64,000 nucleotides of DNA from Nicotiana tabacum. Lineage: Eukaryota > Streptophyta > Magnoliopsida > Solanales > Solanaceae. Positions 45,469 to 56,853 of the stretch are shown here, in pieces. The notes below the pieces were generated by a model. It was given only the letters and a program-made list of their open reading frames with translations. It made no database searches and was not told the DNA's origin. The first letter of the stretch is position 1, and each line of letters begins with the position of its first letter. The position numbers and the translations under genes were made by a program. The DNA lies in assembly GCF_000715075.1 (NCBI RefSeq), contig NC_134082.1, positions 146,122,948-146,186,947 of the forward strand, in the 5' to 3' direction.

Positions 45469-48400
45469 TGTCGACGCCCCCTTTTTCTCTAGTCGTGGGG
45501 TCAGAAATCGGGTATACGACATTGGGAAGGACAACTCTATTCCCTTTCGAAAATTGGGTTTCTAAATTTGAAGAGTCGCCACCTAATGATTATAGTGCAT
45601 TAGGACACTTTTTTTTAGAAGAGTTTGAGTTGGAAAACCAGAGTTCGGGTAAGGGCTAGAAATTATCTCGAGAGGAAGGTGTTAGGCACCACTCAAGATC
45701 CACTAGTGTGGTTCCCGGCCATGTTACAATTGTGACTTTACAAGTAAACAATCAAGGCTCAAATAAGGATTCGCATATAACATTGCAATCAGGTTGAAAA
45801 CTTTCGAAGGTAAGTAGAGAGGGCAGAAATTTATGAAAAAAAAAGATTTGAATAGTTTTACAAGAAGAGATGAAAGCAAATAAAGGGAGGGGGTCCTAAG
45901 TTTATAATTAATATGGATCACTTCAATGCAATACCCAGCAATCACTCCTCAAAAAAGAGGGGTCGCACGTGATATTAGGCCATCGGTCATCATCTCCATA
46001 TCTACCCTTCCCACCCCGTTAAGGTATTAAAGCGCGGAATAGTATCGTTACTTATTGCATGCTATTACCCGTCCCAATCTTATCAGTCCCGGAGGCATAT
46101 GGCAATACTAATCCTAAAGGGGAGGGAGTTAGGGCTTTTGCGGATTTTTCAAAAGGATAAAAATCTAGGCGACAAGCAATAACATACAGCAGTTAAAAGG
46201 GAAACAAATAGCAGTTAAGGCTTAAGTCGGCCTCCTCATTCAAAGCAGCAGATTATTTAGCATGACTTACAAATACTGGTTTGGTCTGTATTAAACTTAA
46301 CATAGGAAGGGTGTCTAATTTATCACATATTTTCAGATAAGAAGTCCGAATTAGGCCTGCCTGCTGGTTGTAATTATCAAAACTGATGCAATTATAATTT
46401 TACCCTAAGGCTTGCCTAGGCGTTAAACAGAACCTATAGGCATGATATCTATTAGTTTCAGAAATAAAGAAGTAAACTGATTGCAGAAAAAGAATTTTCA
46501 ATTACAGGGACATAAGATCTGCAGGCGTTAAACATTATTGCTACTGATTTTAGGCTTATAAGCAAGTTGACGACTCAGGTTTAGTTAACAACTCCTATAG
46601 ACATGCTTTCTAGGTGTTACTAATTTGAGCACTGTTATTGCTTATGCAGGAATCCTATAGGCAGGTTGTCTACATGCAATTGATTAGGTATTTAAATCCT
46701 ATAATAGGTTTGCCTAATGACAGATGCAGAATGTAGAAAGTCCTATAGTCATGGTGTCTATATGAAGATGCAGAATTTTAGAATCGGCTTACAGGCATGG
46801 CATCTGTTATGAAATTGCAGAAAACCCTATAGACATAGTATCCAAATGAGTGCAGAATTTCAGAAGCATAGTAATTCCCTATGAACATGGTATCTACCCC
46901 TCGCATGCATAGTCCCCTACCCTTTTCCACTAGCCGGCCCCAAATGTTTATTACAAGATTATTACAGACCAGAATGAATTAAGAAAAAAAATATATCAGA
47001 AATTAAAGATTCCAACCAAGGAGAGCCTAATTCAGACCCCAGGTCTGAAATATGAAACAAACTAACTTCCAAAGATCAGATTCCAAAGCCTTCTCTTATC
47101 TGGGGTGTTTCAGTGATCCAAGGAGTTTCAGGAACTCCAGGCAGTGCTTACACCCCAAATATATTACAGATTTAGATTATAGTGCAGGGTGGAAATGCAA
47201 GCTCTCAGATGTCCAAGTTCAGAGGGAACTCAAGGTCACAAATCAAGGATCAAAAGAGAGGGGCAGAACTTAAGATTCTAGGAATAGGTGTAAGTACACA
47301 AGGAGGGAAGGGAATCAAAGAGATACAGGGCAAGCTAGTGGTCATGCCTTGCAATTGGGATGTTGGCACACCCTTGACCTGCCTGCTAGTCAAGCATTGA
47401 GAGTTAGGATCCATTGTGGATCAAGCCAAGGCCTGGACAGTAATTAGGATACTGTCAGGCCAAGAAATTAACTCAGCACATAGAAGGGGATAGGGGTAGA
47501 GGATTCATAACAGAAATAGAAGCAAGGAAGAAAAGTATTTAACACAAATTACTGAACATATGCAGTAGAGTAAACAACAGTCTGAAGCACATAAGGGTGA
47601 GGCTGAAAATTAAATAAAGGACATATCAGTTTCAGGGAAACAAGAAAAGAAAAGCAGTAGTTTTGTACAACCAACAAATAGTCAGAAGATCTTAGAAGAG
47701 AGCTGTGAGATTATGTGTGTAAAGTGCTGAATTGAGAGAGTGTGTGTAAGAGTATGCAATTCGAAGTGTGTTGTAAAAGTATTGAATTGTAAGTTAAGGC
47801 CCTTCCAAGGTGCAGAAGGGTCGTGCCCCTTTTATAGTGCAGAAAACAAGCGAGAAAAGGTAAGGAAATAACATTGAAATCAATCTCCCTTTAGTTAAGG
47901 GATTCTGATTTCAATGGGTAAAAGCCAATTAAGGAAAGCAGTTTTGATTAAAACCTTTTCAAAGTAGCACAAAACGGGTAAATACAGAGATGTTATTAAA
48001 GGAAAGAATTAAATAGTACACGACTTGAAAAAAATAAGGAAAGGGAATCAATAAAATAGCCAGGGAAATCAAAATTACAATTCAATTCGAATTAACCAAG
48101 TCAGGAAAAGGTAATCAATCAAACCCCATTAGAGGATTTCAGAATCAATCGAAAACCTTTGAAGGCAGAATCCTTATGTATAAAGCACACAAATACGTGA
48201 ATACCAGAGGGGCTTGTCAAATTATTTAGAAGAGAGTTTAACAAAGAAAGGTTTAGAATCATAAGCAAGAAGAGGTATAAGTCTAGTTCGCAGACTCACA
48301 ATGAGTCTGAGAGTCCATGGTCCCGAAGTGGAACCTAACTCGCACACAAAAGATCAAAATTCCAAGAAGTCCCCGAACCTTAGGGTTTCGAGTTGAGTCA

Positions 48401-49994
48401 GACAATAGAGATGAGAAGGCAAACCATTTAATAGAGGGTCAGGAGTCTTTTCCAAAGACTTATGGGAAACAAACAAACATGATACATAGTCAAAAGCATG
48501 GAGAACACGTTTTGAGAAAAACTCTGAACTTAAACAAGTTCAGAAGAAAAAGTGATACAAATTTAAGAAGTAGTAGATGAAACACATTTAGCAAGAACAC
48601 GAAAAGAGTCCAATAAAGCAAACAAAAATTGAAGAACTTAACAGTAAACACATATAGTAGAAGAGTAATGAAAACATAACAAGAATAATCATGTGAGCAC
48701 AGGAGTAACATATATAAAAGAAAAGTAGAAGGACAATACATGCGTGGTAGAAAAGAAAACATACGAACATAGTATAGCCACATACATACAAAGAAAAGAA
48801 AAGGAAGAGTCACAAAAACATTTTAAGCTTTTCAGAAACCCTAGATCGGAAAAAAGTAATTTTTTGAAAGAAAAATTGGGGATAGCATTTTAAAACTCCA
48901 GTAAAGCACAGATATAACATAGATTTAAAAGGACAATTAGAGAAAACCTCGAATAGCTAGGGTTTCAGAGGAACCCTGGAATGAGAAAGGTTTGGTAAGA
49001 GGTCCGATCTAAGTCGGATGAGGTCAGAAACAGGCTCAGAAGACCAAGAGCCACCGGAGCAAAGTCGGAGATGGCCGGAATCTTCGAATCGGTGAAGGTC
49101 TGAGTGAAGACCTTCGAGGTCTAGCCTCGAACCTTCGAGCATCAGGCATGCAAGAGCCAGAGGAGGTGAATATAGGTTGTCCATGGCCTGAGAAGCCATG
49201 GATTCCGGTGAAAACACGGTGAAACAAGGCAGGAGGAGGCTAGGGTTTGAGAACCCTCGAGCGAGTTTGAGATAGTAGAGGGTTGCAGAGGCAGCGGTTG
49301 GTGAGAATGAGGTAGGGTAAATGGGTCGTTTGAATTTAAAAAGGAAGGGGATGAGGGGAGCCGTTGATCTAATAGATCAACGGCTGGGATTAAAAGAAAA
49401 CCGGGCGGGTCGGATAAATGGGTAAAGGGGTTGGGTTAAATCAGAATTGGGCCGGTCCAATTGGGTTTCAGAATTGGGTCAATTAGGGGGGATCAATTTG
49501 GCTATGATTGAAATAAAAATGGGTCAGATTTTAAATAGCCAGTTTTCCCTTTTTATTTTATAAAAATGGTAAAATGATCTTGAAAGCAAATTAAAAGTAC
49601 TGAGCCAATGAACAATTTATAAATATTAATTTAAAAATTTTGGAACCAATTTCACAATTATAAAATGCTATTAATCTTAAAGTAGACTACAATTGCAATT
49701 ATATGCGATTTAGCTTTTAACATACCAAATAAATTTGTAAAAATATGCAAATATTATCTTAACTATATTTTGGTATAAATATGGGAATAAAATAAATTAT
49801 TCACCAAAATTGATGATTTTGGAAATAATTAGGGGTTTTACACTGCTAAAATAGACAATAAATTGATTTTAAAAAAACTTTAAAAATTAGGGAAAAATAC
49901 CAAAACTCTTGAGCATGCTTATATATGCATACACATGCTATTTTGAAAGTGTTTTGAGTATAAAAAATATATAGGAAAAAATTAGGTATTAACA
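45469..49994 (-). repeat. Element 5: 3' LTR (left copy, 4526 bp)
   Basis: TGTCGACGCCCCC...GGTATTAACA. It contains seven or more degenerate CCTATAGGCATGATATCTA words (46430-46905) and the inverted repeat CCGTTGATCT/AGATCAACGG at 49361-49383. The other LTR is 24 bases longer, partly because of an extra block near 61787-61815. Frames of 60-107 codons on either strand are unsupported. Confidence 0.95.
47830..47836 (-). promoter_or_regulatory. TATA box in the left LTR of element 5
   Basis: Minus strand reads CACTATAAAAGGGGCACGAC, a canonical TATAAAA core; the same box is conserved in the right LTR at 61503-61509. Confidence 0.65.
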
Positions 49995-50689
49995 ACTGTC
50001 TCTCTTTACCCGAGGAGGATGAAAAAATTGTCGGGTAAAGATAAGATGGCCAATTTTGACCGAAAGAAACGATTTGCAAATAATTTGGACTGAGCTATGG
50101 CTATTGAGCTGCCTACATATCCCTGGTCTTATAGGAATCAGGCCATATGTAGTTCAGGATCCATCGGCGGAATATGCCGATGGAGATTTGAAACGGACGG
50201 ACGCGATGTTTTAGATTGAGATAGGTTTTCTGAGAAACCGATAGACTGCAGGAACCGCAGCGGGATCGCTCTACTGAGACTGTCGTTGCCAGCCGGTGCA
50301 CCTGCAAGTAGGCAATACGAGCGCATATTGTGCGTAAATTTAAACGTGATGCAAATTCCCATTGAACTGTGAATGTTGTCCTCGAACGGTTAGGATGACA
50401 TCCTCGAACCATGACGTCATGGTCCATGAGGCGTATGGTAAAGGATTAGCAGGCTATGAAATGATGTTCTCGGGCTATGAGAATGGTGCATCTGAACCAT
50501 GATGCCTTTGAATAATGATGTGCAAAAGATAAAATGGGGTCCTCAGGCCATGGCATGGCGTTCTCGGGCTATGAAAATGGTGCCTCCGAACAATGACACC
50601 CTTGGACAATTTAGCGATCTTTCATCCCATGAAATGAAGTAGGTGGAGATCTTTCATCCAATGCAAGACGTAAATAAAAGGTGGCAATA
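49995..50689 (-). other. Element 5: region between 3' LTR and tandem array
   Basis: Starts with pyrimidine-rich CTGTCTCTCTTTACCC, probably the inverted polypurine tract. It then has the phrase GAGCTGCCTACATATCCC (50107), repeated as GGGCTGCCTACGTATCCC at 52119. Short diverged repeats around TTCTCGGGCTATGA (50467 and 50562) follow. No coding sequence is seen. Confidence 0.55.
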
Positions 50690-51475
50690 TTTCAGCCGTG
50701 CAAGAAAAAATAAAGTGGCGATATTTCAGCCATGCAAGAAAATAAAGTGGCGATATTTCAGCCATGCAGGATGGAGACAGAGCTTAGTCTCGGAAGGCAG
50801 AAAGGCAGCCTTATGCAGATGATGATGGAGGTAGAGCTTAACCTCGAAAGGCAGAAAAGTAGCCTTATGCAATGCAAAAAAATGCAGATGGAGACAAAGC
50901 TTAGTCTCGGAAGGCATAAAGGTAGCCTTATGCAAAATGCAGATGGAGACAGAGCTTAGTCTCGAAAGGCAGAAAGGTAGCCTTTTGCAGAATGCAGATG
51001 GAGATAGAGCTTAGTCTCGAAAGGTAGAAAGGTAGCCTTGTGCAATGCAGTAAATGCAGATGGAGGTAGAGCTTAATGTCGGAAGGCACAAAGGTAGCCT
51101 TATACAGAATGCAGATGGAGACAGAGCTTAGTCTCGAAAGGCAGAAAGGTAGCCTTATGCAAAATGCAGATGGAGACAGAGCTTAGTCTCGAAAGGCAGA
51201 AAGGTAGCCTTATGCAACGCAGAAAATACAGATGGAGGTAGAGCTTAACCTCGGAAGGCAGAAAGGTAGCCTTATGTAATGCAGGATGGAGACAATGCTT
51301 AGTCTCGAAAGGCAGAAATGTAGCCTTGTGCAATGCATGAAATGCAGATGGAGGTAGAGCTTAACCTCGAAAGGCAGAAAGGTAGCCATATGCAATGCAG
51401 AGAAATACAGATGGAGGTAGAGCTTAACCTCGGAAGGCATAAAGGTAGCCTTATGCAGTGCAAAAATGTAAAAGG
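50690..51475 (-). repeat. Tandem repeat array, 12 units, in the 3' region of element 5
   Basis: First come three copies of a ~32-bp unit around GTGGCGATATTTCAGCC (50690-50768). Twelve units of 54-63 bp then start at about 50768, 50826, 50888, 50942, 50998, 51060, 51115, 51170, 51232, 51286, 51348 and 51411. Each has ATGGAG, AGCTTA, TCGAAAGGCAGAAAGGTAGCC and TTATGCA words. Two variants alternate irregularly: GACAGAGCTTAGTCTCG and GGTAGAGCTTAACCTCG. Frames of 69-77 codons here are products of the repeat. It lies between the integrase end and the 3' LTR, the hypervariable zone of Tat/Ogre elements. Confidence 0.95.
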
Positions 51476-51849
51476 ATGATTAGTAGTAAGATCTCTTAGC
51501 TGATAGCTGATTATGACAATATGACTGCTAGGGAGATTGTGTACGGATAGCAATTGCGGGCAAGTGATGATTCTGAGAAGTTGCATTCTTGGGAAGGTAT
51601 GCGTGCATAAATATACCTGACGATATTGCAAGTCGAGTGCCTGCATCCAAAGAAAGTCGTGAGTTCTGTGAGGGGAAAGGTTAGTTTGCCTTCCCCGGGT
51701 TCTTGACGTTGTGTGTCATTGGGGTAGCGTCGCTAAACAAAAACAATTCGGATAATAGTTATGCATGTTTTAGCAAATATATAATCGAAAATAGCTTTCT
51801 TTGGATGAAGCAATGACTGCGACGTGGTTCAAGACATTGCAACCTCTTT

Positions 51850-52070
51850 CACTCCTGAATTTTGAGGATCCTCCTCAAAATTTTGCCCCAGTTTGCTGAG
51901 CGGACATCTCTGACGGCTGTGCTGACTGACTAAAAAATCATCTTCGGAATTTTGAGGGTCCTTCTCAAAATTCTACCCCAGTTTACCAGGCTGGCGCTTC
52001 TAGCGATGTATGGACTGAAATTAACTTCGGAATTTTGAGGGTCCTCCTCAAAATTCTGCCCCAGTTCCAA
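51850..52070. repeat. Three direct copies of a hairpin-forming unit
   Basis: Units start near 51857, 51947 and 52030. Each contains AATTTTGAGG and its inverted partner CCTCAAAATT (CTTCAAAATT-like in the middle copy) separated by a few bases, followed by GCCCCAGTT or ACCCCAGTT. Spacing is about 80-90 bases. The stem is kept in all three while the intervening sequence varies. Confidence 0.85.
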
Positions 52071-52189
52071 TAGCGGGGAAAAATGGAATTTTTATTAAAT
52101 TATGACCGAACCCATAGGGCTGCCTACGTATCCCCTCTTAAATGGGAATCAAGTCAGGCGTAGTTCAAATTACATCATTAAGGGAACCA

Positions 52190-52556
52190 TAATATCGTTT
52201 CACTGCATCTGAATTGATTGGCTTCGGCCAAACTTCTCCATCCATCTCTGCAAGAATAAGGGCTCCTCCAGTTAGAACCCGGTGAACCATGTACGGACCC
52301 TACCAATTGGGAGAGAACTTCCCCTTGGCTTCATCTTGATGTGGGAATATTTTCTTCAACACCAGCTGCCCTAGTGTAAACTTCCTTGGATTAACCCTTT
52401 TGTTGAAGGCTCTGGACATTCTGTTCTGATAAAACTGACCGTGACAAACCATATTCATCCTTTTCCCATCTATAAAGGCTAACTGCTCGTAGCGACCTTT
52501 TACCCATTCTGCATCATCCAACTCTACTTCTTGTATGATCCTTAAGGAGGGAATGT
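52190..52556 (-). pseudogene. Element 5: integrase C-terminal fragment
   Basis: Reads EVELDDAEWVKGRYEQLAFI, CHGQFYQNRMSRAFNKRV, LVLKKIFPHQDEAKGKFSPN and, after a TAG at about 52297-52299, GPYMVHRVLTGGALILAE. This is the C-terminal domain of Tat-type integrase. The stop follows a tryptophan where relatives have glutamine, consistent with CAG to TAG. Zinc finger and catalytic triad are absent because the frame is joined directly to RT-entry sequence at about 52556. Confidence 0.9.
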
Positions 52557-53689
52557 CTACCTCGGCGGGGATGTTGGATCTGTTGGCAGTTTGTGAGCTA
52601 CAATGGATGTGCTGAGACCAGTCATATCATTATATGACCAGGCAAATATGTTTTCATATTCCTTTAGGAACTCCGTGTGCTCTTTCTTTTCTGATGGTGA
52701 CAGGTGAACACTGATGCGCGTTTCTTTGACATTCTGTGCATCTCCCAGATTAACGACCTCAGTTTCATCCAAGTTAGACTTAGGCCTATTTTCAAAATTC
52801 TCAACTCCTGTAACGACCTCTTCTGGTATATTATCCTCTTCTGAGTCTGTATCCATTTGTTGCGTTGTCTCGTTGCAAGTCACAATCGTTGGTTCATCAT
52901 CAAGGCAAGTAATAGTAATGCTGTGTAAAATAAAGTGAATGATAGAAAAAATAATCAGAGCGAGATATATAATAAACTGAAATGCTTTGATTAAATTCGT
53001 AATTGTTTTGAGTATCAGAGCTCTTTTCAGAATTAAAGACAATACAGAAATAAAATCAGCTAGTAAAAAAGTAAAATGTGATGCATGGTGCTTTTGTTTA
53101 GCCTTGCTACCCCGAAGCTTTCCGGGTCCTGGTGGTTCTGATTGACCAATTTCTGAGGCGCTCTCCTCGGTTCACAACTTGTATAGAAGGGCCTTCCTCC
53201 CCTTCCTCCTCGAAAATAACACAGCAGTCCATATCATCATCCTCCAGGAACAGATTCTTCACGGCTGCCAATGCTTCATCTTCCTCCGACCCATATATAG
53301 TATCTGCCAGCTGGAAAGTCTGCTCCAGGTGAGGTATCAAATGTTCCAGTGGGTGGTAGGGACCGCGCCATGGTGGCGACCAGTGATTGAACTCCTCCCA
53401 AGTATACTCATACCCCAAACCAAATGTAGTGACATGTTTCTTCAGCTTGATGGGTTTGGCGATTCCCTGGAGGTTTTTGCCGAATCCCTTTCCAGGTTCG
53501 TATTCATACCAATTCAGGATACTTTCAATCTTGTTATCCCATCATTTATCTTTGTCTATAGCGTTGACTCTTTCAATGTGGTGGTATGTTTCTCCGTCTA
53601 TTTTCTTCTGCCTCCAATCATCGGGATGGTCTGGCGACTATATATGGGGTTGCTACCATCGCCATGAATGATCACCTCTTAGTGATTCC
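52557..53689 (-). pseudogene. Element 5: protease-RT linker and first residues of RT region
   Basis: The upstream part (53107-53418) encodes an acidic linker with WEEFNHWSPPWRGPYHPLEH and CCVIFEEEGEEGPS. The downstream part contains HTEFLKEYENIFAWSYNDM and IVAHKLPTDPTSPP, the stretch that precedes the RT palm in Tat elements. A stop follows immediately, and the sequence changes to integrase C-terminus. The catalytic YxDD, both RNase H regions and the integrase core are missing. An odd hydrophobic stretch (53042-52920, LILKRALILKTITN) interrupts the linker and looks like unrelated or heavily mutated DNA. Confidence 0.85.
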
Positions 53690-54875
53690 ATTAGAACTTC
53701 ACTGCCTGATGCAGGGTTGATGCTACAGCTTTAGCGGCATGGATCCATGGTCATCCCAACAACAAATTGTAGGATGCTGGGATATCTATCACTTGAAAGT
53801 CAATGTCGAACTAGGTTGGCCCCATTTGCAAGCATAGGCTGATCTCTCCGATAGTAGACATTTGGGACCCATCGAAAGCTTTAACATTGATGGGCCCCTC
53901 TTTGATCTCGTGCAGGCTTTTTCCCAATGTTCTAAGAGTTATCAACGGGAAAATGTTGAGGCTGGAGCCTCCATCGATCAAGACTCTAGTGACGAAGTAA
54001 CCCTCGCATTGCACGGTGATGTGTAGAGCCATGTTATGACTCAGTCCTTCCGGCGGCAGCTCATCTTCGTGGAAGGTAATTTTGTGGCTTTCCAGTATTT
54101 TTCCTACCATATTTGCCATTTTGCCCCCAGTTATGTTGTTGGGCACATAAGCTTCGCTCAATATCTTCATCAAGGCATTTTTGTATGCGTCAGAGCTCTG
54201 TAGAAGAGCTAGGATGGAAATCTGTGCTGGTGTTTTGTTCAACTGTTCAATGACCGAATACTCTTTAGCTTGTATTTTCCTCCAAAGATCATCGGGACCA
54301 GTTTCAGTAGTCCGTCCCGAGGCTTGCTTACTGGGCTCAACTAGGTGCTCTAGAGTGTAAACCCTGCTTGTTCTGGTCATACCCTGCGCAGCAATTGCTT
54401 CTCCCGTTTTGGTCTTTCCTTTCCTCCTTGCTTCAGCTGTGTAATCCCATGGTATGGCATTTGAGTGGAACAGTGTTATGTCTGACATTGCTATAGGAAT
54501 GGGTACCCTCGGTGGTAACACATCAACTTCAAAGGGTACAAGTGCCTTTGGAGCCCCAAACTCAACCTCAATTGGCCTGGCCACCTTCACAGAAGAAGGT
54601 GCTTCAAATTCGAGAGGTATAGACATATTTACTTCATGGCCCCTGGAGGGATGGTTCTGCACAACAATCGGGTTAAGTGTGACTGCCGGTTTCTTTGGCT
54701 CATCATCCTCAGCAATCAGTCCTATTGATCCCTTGGGGTCCCAGTCATCTTCGATCTCGATCATGTGAATGTCCCCACCTCTATGATCAGGTAGAGGGTT
54801 GTTGCGGATATTAGGAGTAGGCTCCTTTGATACGATAACCTTATTGTCGATCAGAGTTTGAATCTTGTCCTTCAA
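53690..54875 (-). pseudogene. Element 5: aspartic protease region
   Basis: A 354-codon frame (53811-54875) opens in the gag-protease linker. It contains a Thr/Arg-rich hinge and the block EAYVPNNITGGKMANMVGKI, then the protease site VLIDGGSSLNIFPL (Asp-Gly-Gly instead of Asp-Thr/Ser-Gly), and SQMSTIGEISLCLQMGP. After a stop at about 53810 the reading continues with LLLGWPWIHAAKAVASTLHQ, the conserved end of Tat proteases. Retropepsins cut the gag-pol polyprotein. The Gly variant at the second position may be family-typical or decay; Tat elements often have DNGS there. Confidence 0.88.
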
Positions 54876-56534
54876 CGAGCGGCATTCGTTAATGGTGTGA
54901 CCTTTTATGCCAGAGTGGTACGCACAGGTCTTATTAGGGTTGACCCACTGGGAAGGATTTTCTAGAGTTATGGCATGGATAGGGTAGACGTAACCAGCAA
55001 CTCTAAGCTTCTCATACAGCTGGTCAATTGGCTCAGCGATGGTTGTATATTATCTGGGAGGTCTGCGGTCAAAATTTGGTCTAGGTCTAGGGAAATTTTG
55101 GCGAGTGGGAGGTGATTGGTAGTGAGAGCGTTGGGCATTATAGACTTGGTAAACGGGTGCAGGTTGAGAGTATCTGGGTGAAGTGGGTTGATATGCGGGA
55201 GGTGGAGATGATTGGTAAACGGGTGGTGGATTTTGGTAAGAGGGTGCGGGTGCTTGGTAATTCGGGATAGACTGATATGTAAGTGGAGGTGACCGGTAAG
55301 TGTGGTATTTTAATGGTGATTTGGCTCCCTATGAGACCATCACGGCATTGACATCCTTCTTCTTGGACGTGCCACCAGACTGTAAAACCTTGATGGTGGC
55401 CTGCAATGCTTCAAGATTAGTAACCATACCATTCTTAATGCCTTCCTCAATTCTTTCTCCCAGCTTGATGATATCGGAGAATTTCTGGCCCTCGATCAAC
55501 ATCAACCTCTCATAATATTGTGGGTCCTGAGCCCGGACGAAGAATATGTTCATTTGTTCCTCTTCTAAGGCCGGCCTGACCTTAGCAACCTCTGACCTCC
55601 AATGAGTAGCATATTCGCGGAATGTCTCGATAGGCTTCTTCTTCAGATTCTGGATATAGAATACATTCGGAGCATTCTCTGTATTGAATCAGAACCTATC
55701 CATGAAATCCGATGCCATACCTACCCAGCTTGTCCATTTCTTGGGGTCCTGACTGATGTACCAGGATAAAGCATCCCCCTTCAGGCTTCTCATGAAGAGG
55801 TTTATATGGATTTTCTCATTCCTTCCGACTCCGACCAGCTTATCACAATATGTCCTCAAATGGACTTTAGGATCTCCCGTGCCATCGAACATTTCGAACT
55901 TGGGAGGTTTGTATCCCTCCGGAAGTTCAACATTTGGCTGAATGCAGAGGTCCTCATAATTCAGCCCCTCTATGCCTTTGTTTCCTTCCATGCCCTGGAC
56001 TCAGCTGGTCAGCTTCTTGAGTTCTACTGCCAAGTTTCTGATAAGAGAGTCCTTGTCATCTGTCTCAGGTGCACTTGAGATTGGTTGAGTGTATTGGGGT
56101 ATGGTATCTACGTAGATGGGAGTGTTGTGGGGGTGGTCGTTTGTGGTGTTCATTGGTTCAGGAATGAGTAGTGGAGTGTGGCATGTGTTGCAGTGTTGAG
56201 CATGAGTGGGTTGCATCTGTGGTTGTGGGGTGTTCTGTGGAGGTGCGGGATTTTGAGCATTTGGAAAGTTGACATCAGGAGCGGTGAGAGTGAATGATAA
56301 ATTTGCCAAGTTCCGAACTTGATCCAGTTCTTCTTGGAACTTCAACAGTTTCTGCTCAAGTTGGGCAGCAGTTTCCTTAGCAATCGGGGTACCCTGAGGA
56401 ATCTTAATTCTTTCAATTTCCTTTCTGGCGCTTGAATCTCCCATTCTACCTTTGTTCTTGTTCCGGATAGGACTCAGAGGAGGAGGAGGTGGAGGGCCCT
56501 TGGATCTCGTACTATATGATGATGGTGCCAGAAT
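54876..56534 (-). pseudogene. Element 5: gag
   Basis: Start near 56444 (MGDSSARKEIERIKIPQG), possibly further up in a proline-rich leader. The capsid-like domain (55689-55991) has FDGTGDPKVHLRTYCDKLVG and LFMRSLKGDALSWYISQDP, diagnostic of plant gypsy gag. The C-terminal part (55329-55553) has FFVRAQDPQYYERLMLIEGQ. Then come a Pro/Tyr/Gln-rich stretch and a degenerate zinc-knuckle-like block (CAYHSGIKGHTINEC near 54920). In-frame stops occur at about 55998, 55688, 55330 and 55050; the one at 55688 (RF-stop-FN) fits CGA to TGA. About 320 bases of noncoding spacer separate it from ORF1. Confidence 0.9.
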
Positions 56535-56853
56535 GCACTAACTAACCTTTAGGGAGGGGAATAAAAATAAAGAAAAACAAAAAAGTAACAAGTTACTGCG
56601 GGTTATGAGAAGAAAATGTTGCAATATTTAAACACATTGTGCAAGAATATAAATCGCGTCCTAATTTGGGTGCCTCGTTGTGTCCGAGGTAGGCCTAGAG
56701 ACAAATTAATTTGGAGAACTTATTATGCTAAATGCCTCATTTTATTGATAAAAATAGGACGAATCCAAAACGATGCTAAATAACAGAAAATAAAATGTCA
56801 CTAGTGGCCATTGGCCTTATTACATCATTAAAAGCAAAATAAAAGACTCCTAA

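Noticed and set aside
50726..51440. Several 69-77-codon frames repeating HKATFLPFETKLCLH-like segments
   Set aside because: This is translation of the tandem DNA array; unit lengths are not multiples of three throughout and no start or domain is present.
52714..53671. Plus-strand frames of 74-162 codons opposite the pol remnant
   Set aside because: They mirror the minus-strand gag-pol remnant, which has recognisable domain blocks; the plus-strand readings have none.
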